From an uncultured Oscillospiraceae bacterium (lineage in GTDB: Bacteria > Bacillota > Clostridia > Oscillospirales > Oscillospiraceae), in assembly GCA_910584835.1 (NCBI GenBank), contig CAJUEG010000030.1, forward strand, positions 1 to 29,477: a DNA stretch of 29,477 bases, in the 5' to 3' direction. Under the pieces are notes generated by a model. That model worked only from the letters and a program-made list of their open reading frames with translations. It was not told the origin of the DNA and ran no database searches. The translations under genes were made by a program, and so were the position numbers. This document shows, one piece after another, positions 29,320 to 29,477 of the stretch. Positions within the stretch are counted from its first letter, which is position 1, and every line of letters starts with the position of its first letter.

Positions 29320-29477
29320 ATGAATTTCAAAGCAATCCTCAGCAACAAGGCCCACCCCGAGCTGGGCCAAGTAACCATCCCCCTCCCCATTCCCGACAAC
29401 GAGTACGACCACACCATCGATCTGCTGGAGGACATGGGCATCGGCTCCCCCACCGCCCAGGACTGCCGGGTGGACGG
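29320..29477 (+). CDS. ArdA-like antirestriction protein (partial, 5' end only)
   Basis: About 52 residues are visible from the ATG at 29320, preceded by GGAAGGAG. The sequence MNFKAILSNKAHPELG, QVTIPLPIPDNEYDHTIDLLEDMGIG and DCRVDG follows the N-terminal pattern I recall for proteins annotated as ArdA-type antirestriction in integrative and conjugative elements of gut Clostridia. ArdA proteins mimic DNA and block type I restriction enzymes. Its position just after a tRNA gene agrees with the edge of an integrated element. The call rests on a short stretch and memory of the family, so it is moderate; the coding frame itself is convincing. Confidence 0.6.
   Translation, partial: MNFKAILSNKAHPELGQVTIPLPIPDNEYDHTIDLLEDMGIGSPTAQDCRVD

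Overview
The window comes from a high-GC, anaerobic, low-oxygen-adapted Firmicute. The best guess is a gut member of the Oscillospirales (Flavonifractor/Oscillibacter-like). The support is: strong GGAGG-type ribosome binding sites and vegetative TTGACA-17-TATAAT promoters; a PerR/rubrerythrin peroxide defence pair; HemW; a galacto-N-biose/lacto-N-biose (host mucin and milk glycan) phosphorolysis locus; and an antirestriction-like gene of the kind carried by clostridial integrative elements. Nothing in the window fixes the species.

Layout. (1) 1-755, minus: rubrerythrin (cut by the window edge) and PerR, transcribed from a promoter region holding a perfect 10-bp inverted repeat. (2) 967-4396, plus: Cof-type HAD phosphatase, an orphan sensor kinase, then a FabT-like MarR repressor and a DegV fatty-acid-binding protein under their own promoter with a TTTGA-N3-TCAAA operator. 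(3) 4560-7911, plus: a metal-efflux operon of CadC-like ArsR repressor, small HMA metallochaperone, an overlapping methyltransferase and a Zn/Cd/Pb P1B-ATPase. Two inverted copies of a structured dispersed repeat flank the last three genes. (4) 8252-10623, plus: serine biosynthesis (serC, serA). (5) 10742-14802, plus: a probable metal-homeostasis cluster. It has a COG0523 GTPase with a ~40-histidine insert, a second COG0523 GTPase fused to a YcgQ/TIGR03943-like domain, and a chemoreceptor with a predicted extracytoplasmic CZB-type zinc domain. The chemoreceptor's promoter sits between 13-nt inverted repeats.

(6) 14855-24176: a galacto-N-biose/lacto-N-biose locus. galE-nahK and an AraC regulator lie on the minus strand. 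Divergent from them are a sugar-binding lipoprotein, two permeases, the GH112 phosphorylase and a DUF5655 protein. Imported disaccharide would be phosphorolysed to galactose-1-phosphate plus HexNAc. NahK phosphorylates the HexNAc at C1 and GalE supplies epimerisation. The uridylyltransferase (LnpC/GalT) and the transport ATPase are not in the window. (7) 24241-28800: HemW (minus), a hemolysin-III/PAQR membrane protein, a membrane-anchored XRE regulator, and a TrmB tRNA methyltransferase fused to a GNAT acetyltransferase (minus). (8) 28939-29477: tRNA-Pro(UGG), its terminator, and then what looks like the start of an integrated mobile element: a leader with a terminator hairpin and the first codons of an ArdA-like antirestriction gene.

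All functional calls are by eye from motifs and remembered family sequences. No database search was possible. Coding density is high, and the intergenic gaps near or above 300 bases (7912-8251, 18050-18409, 29014-29319) are described through their repeats, promoters, hairpins and terminators.
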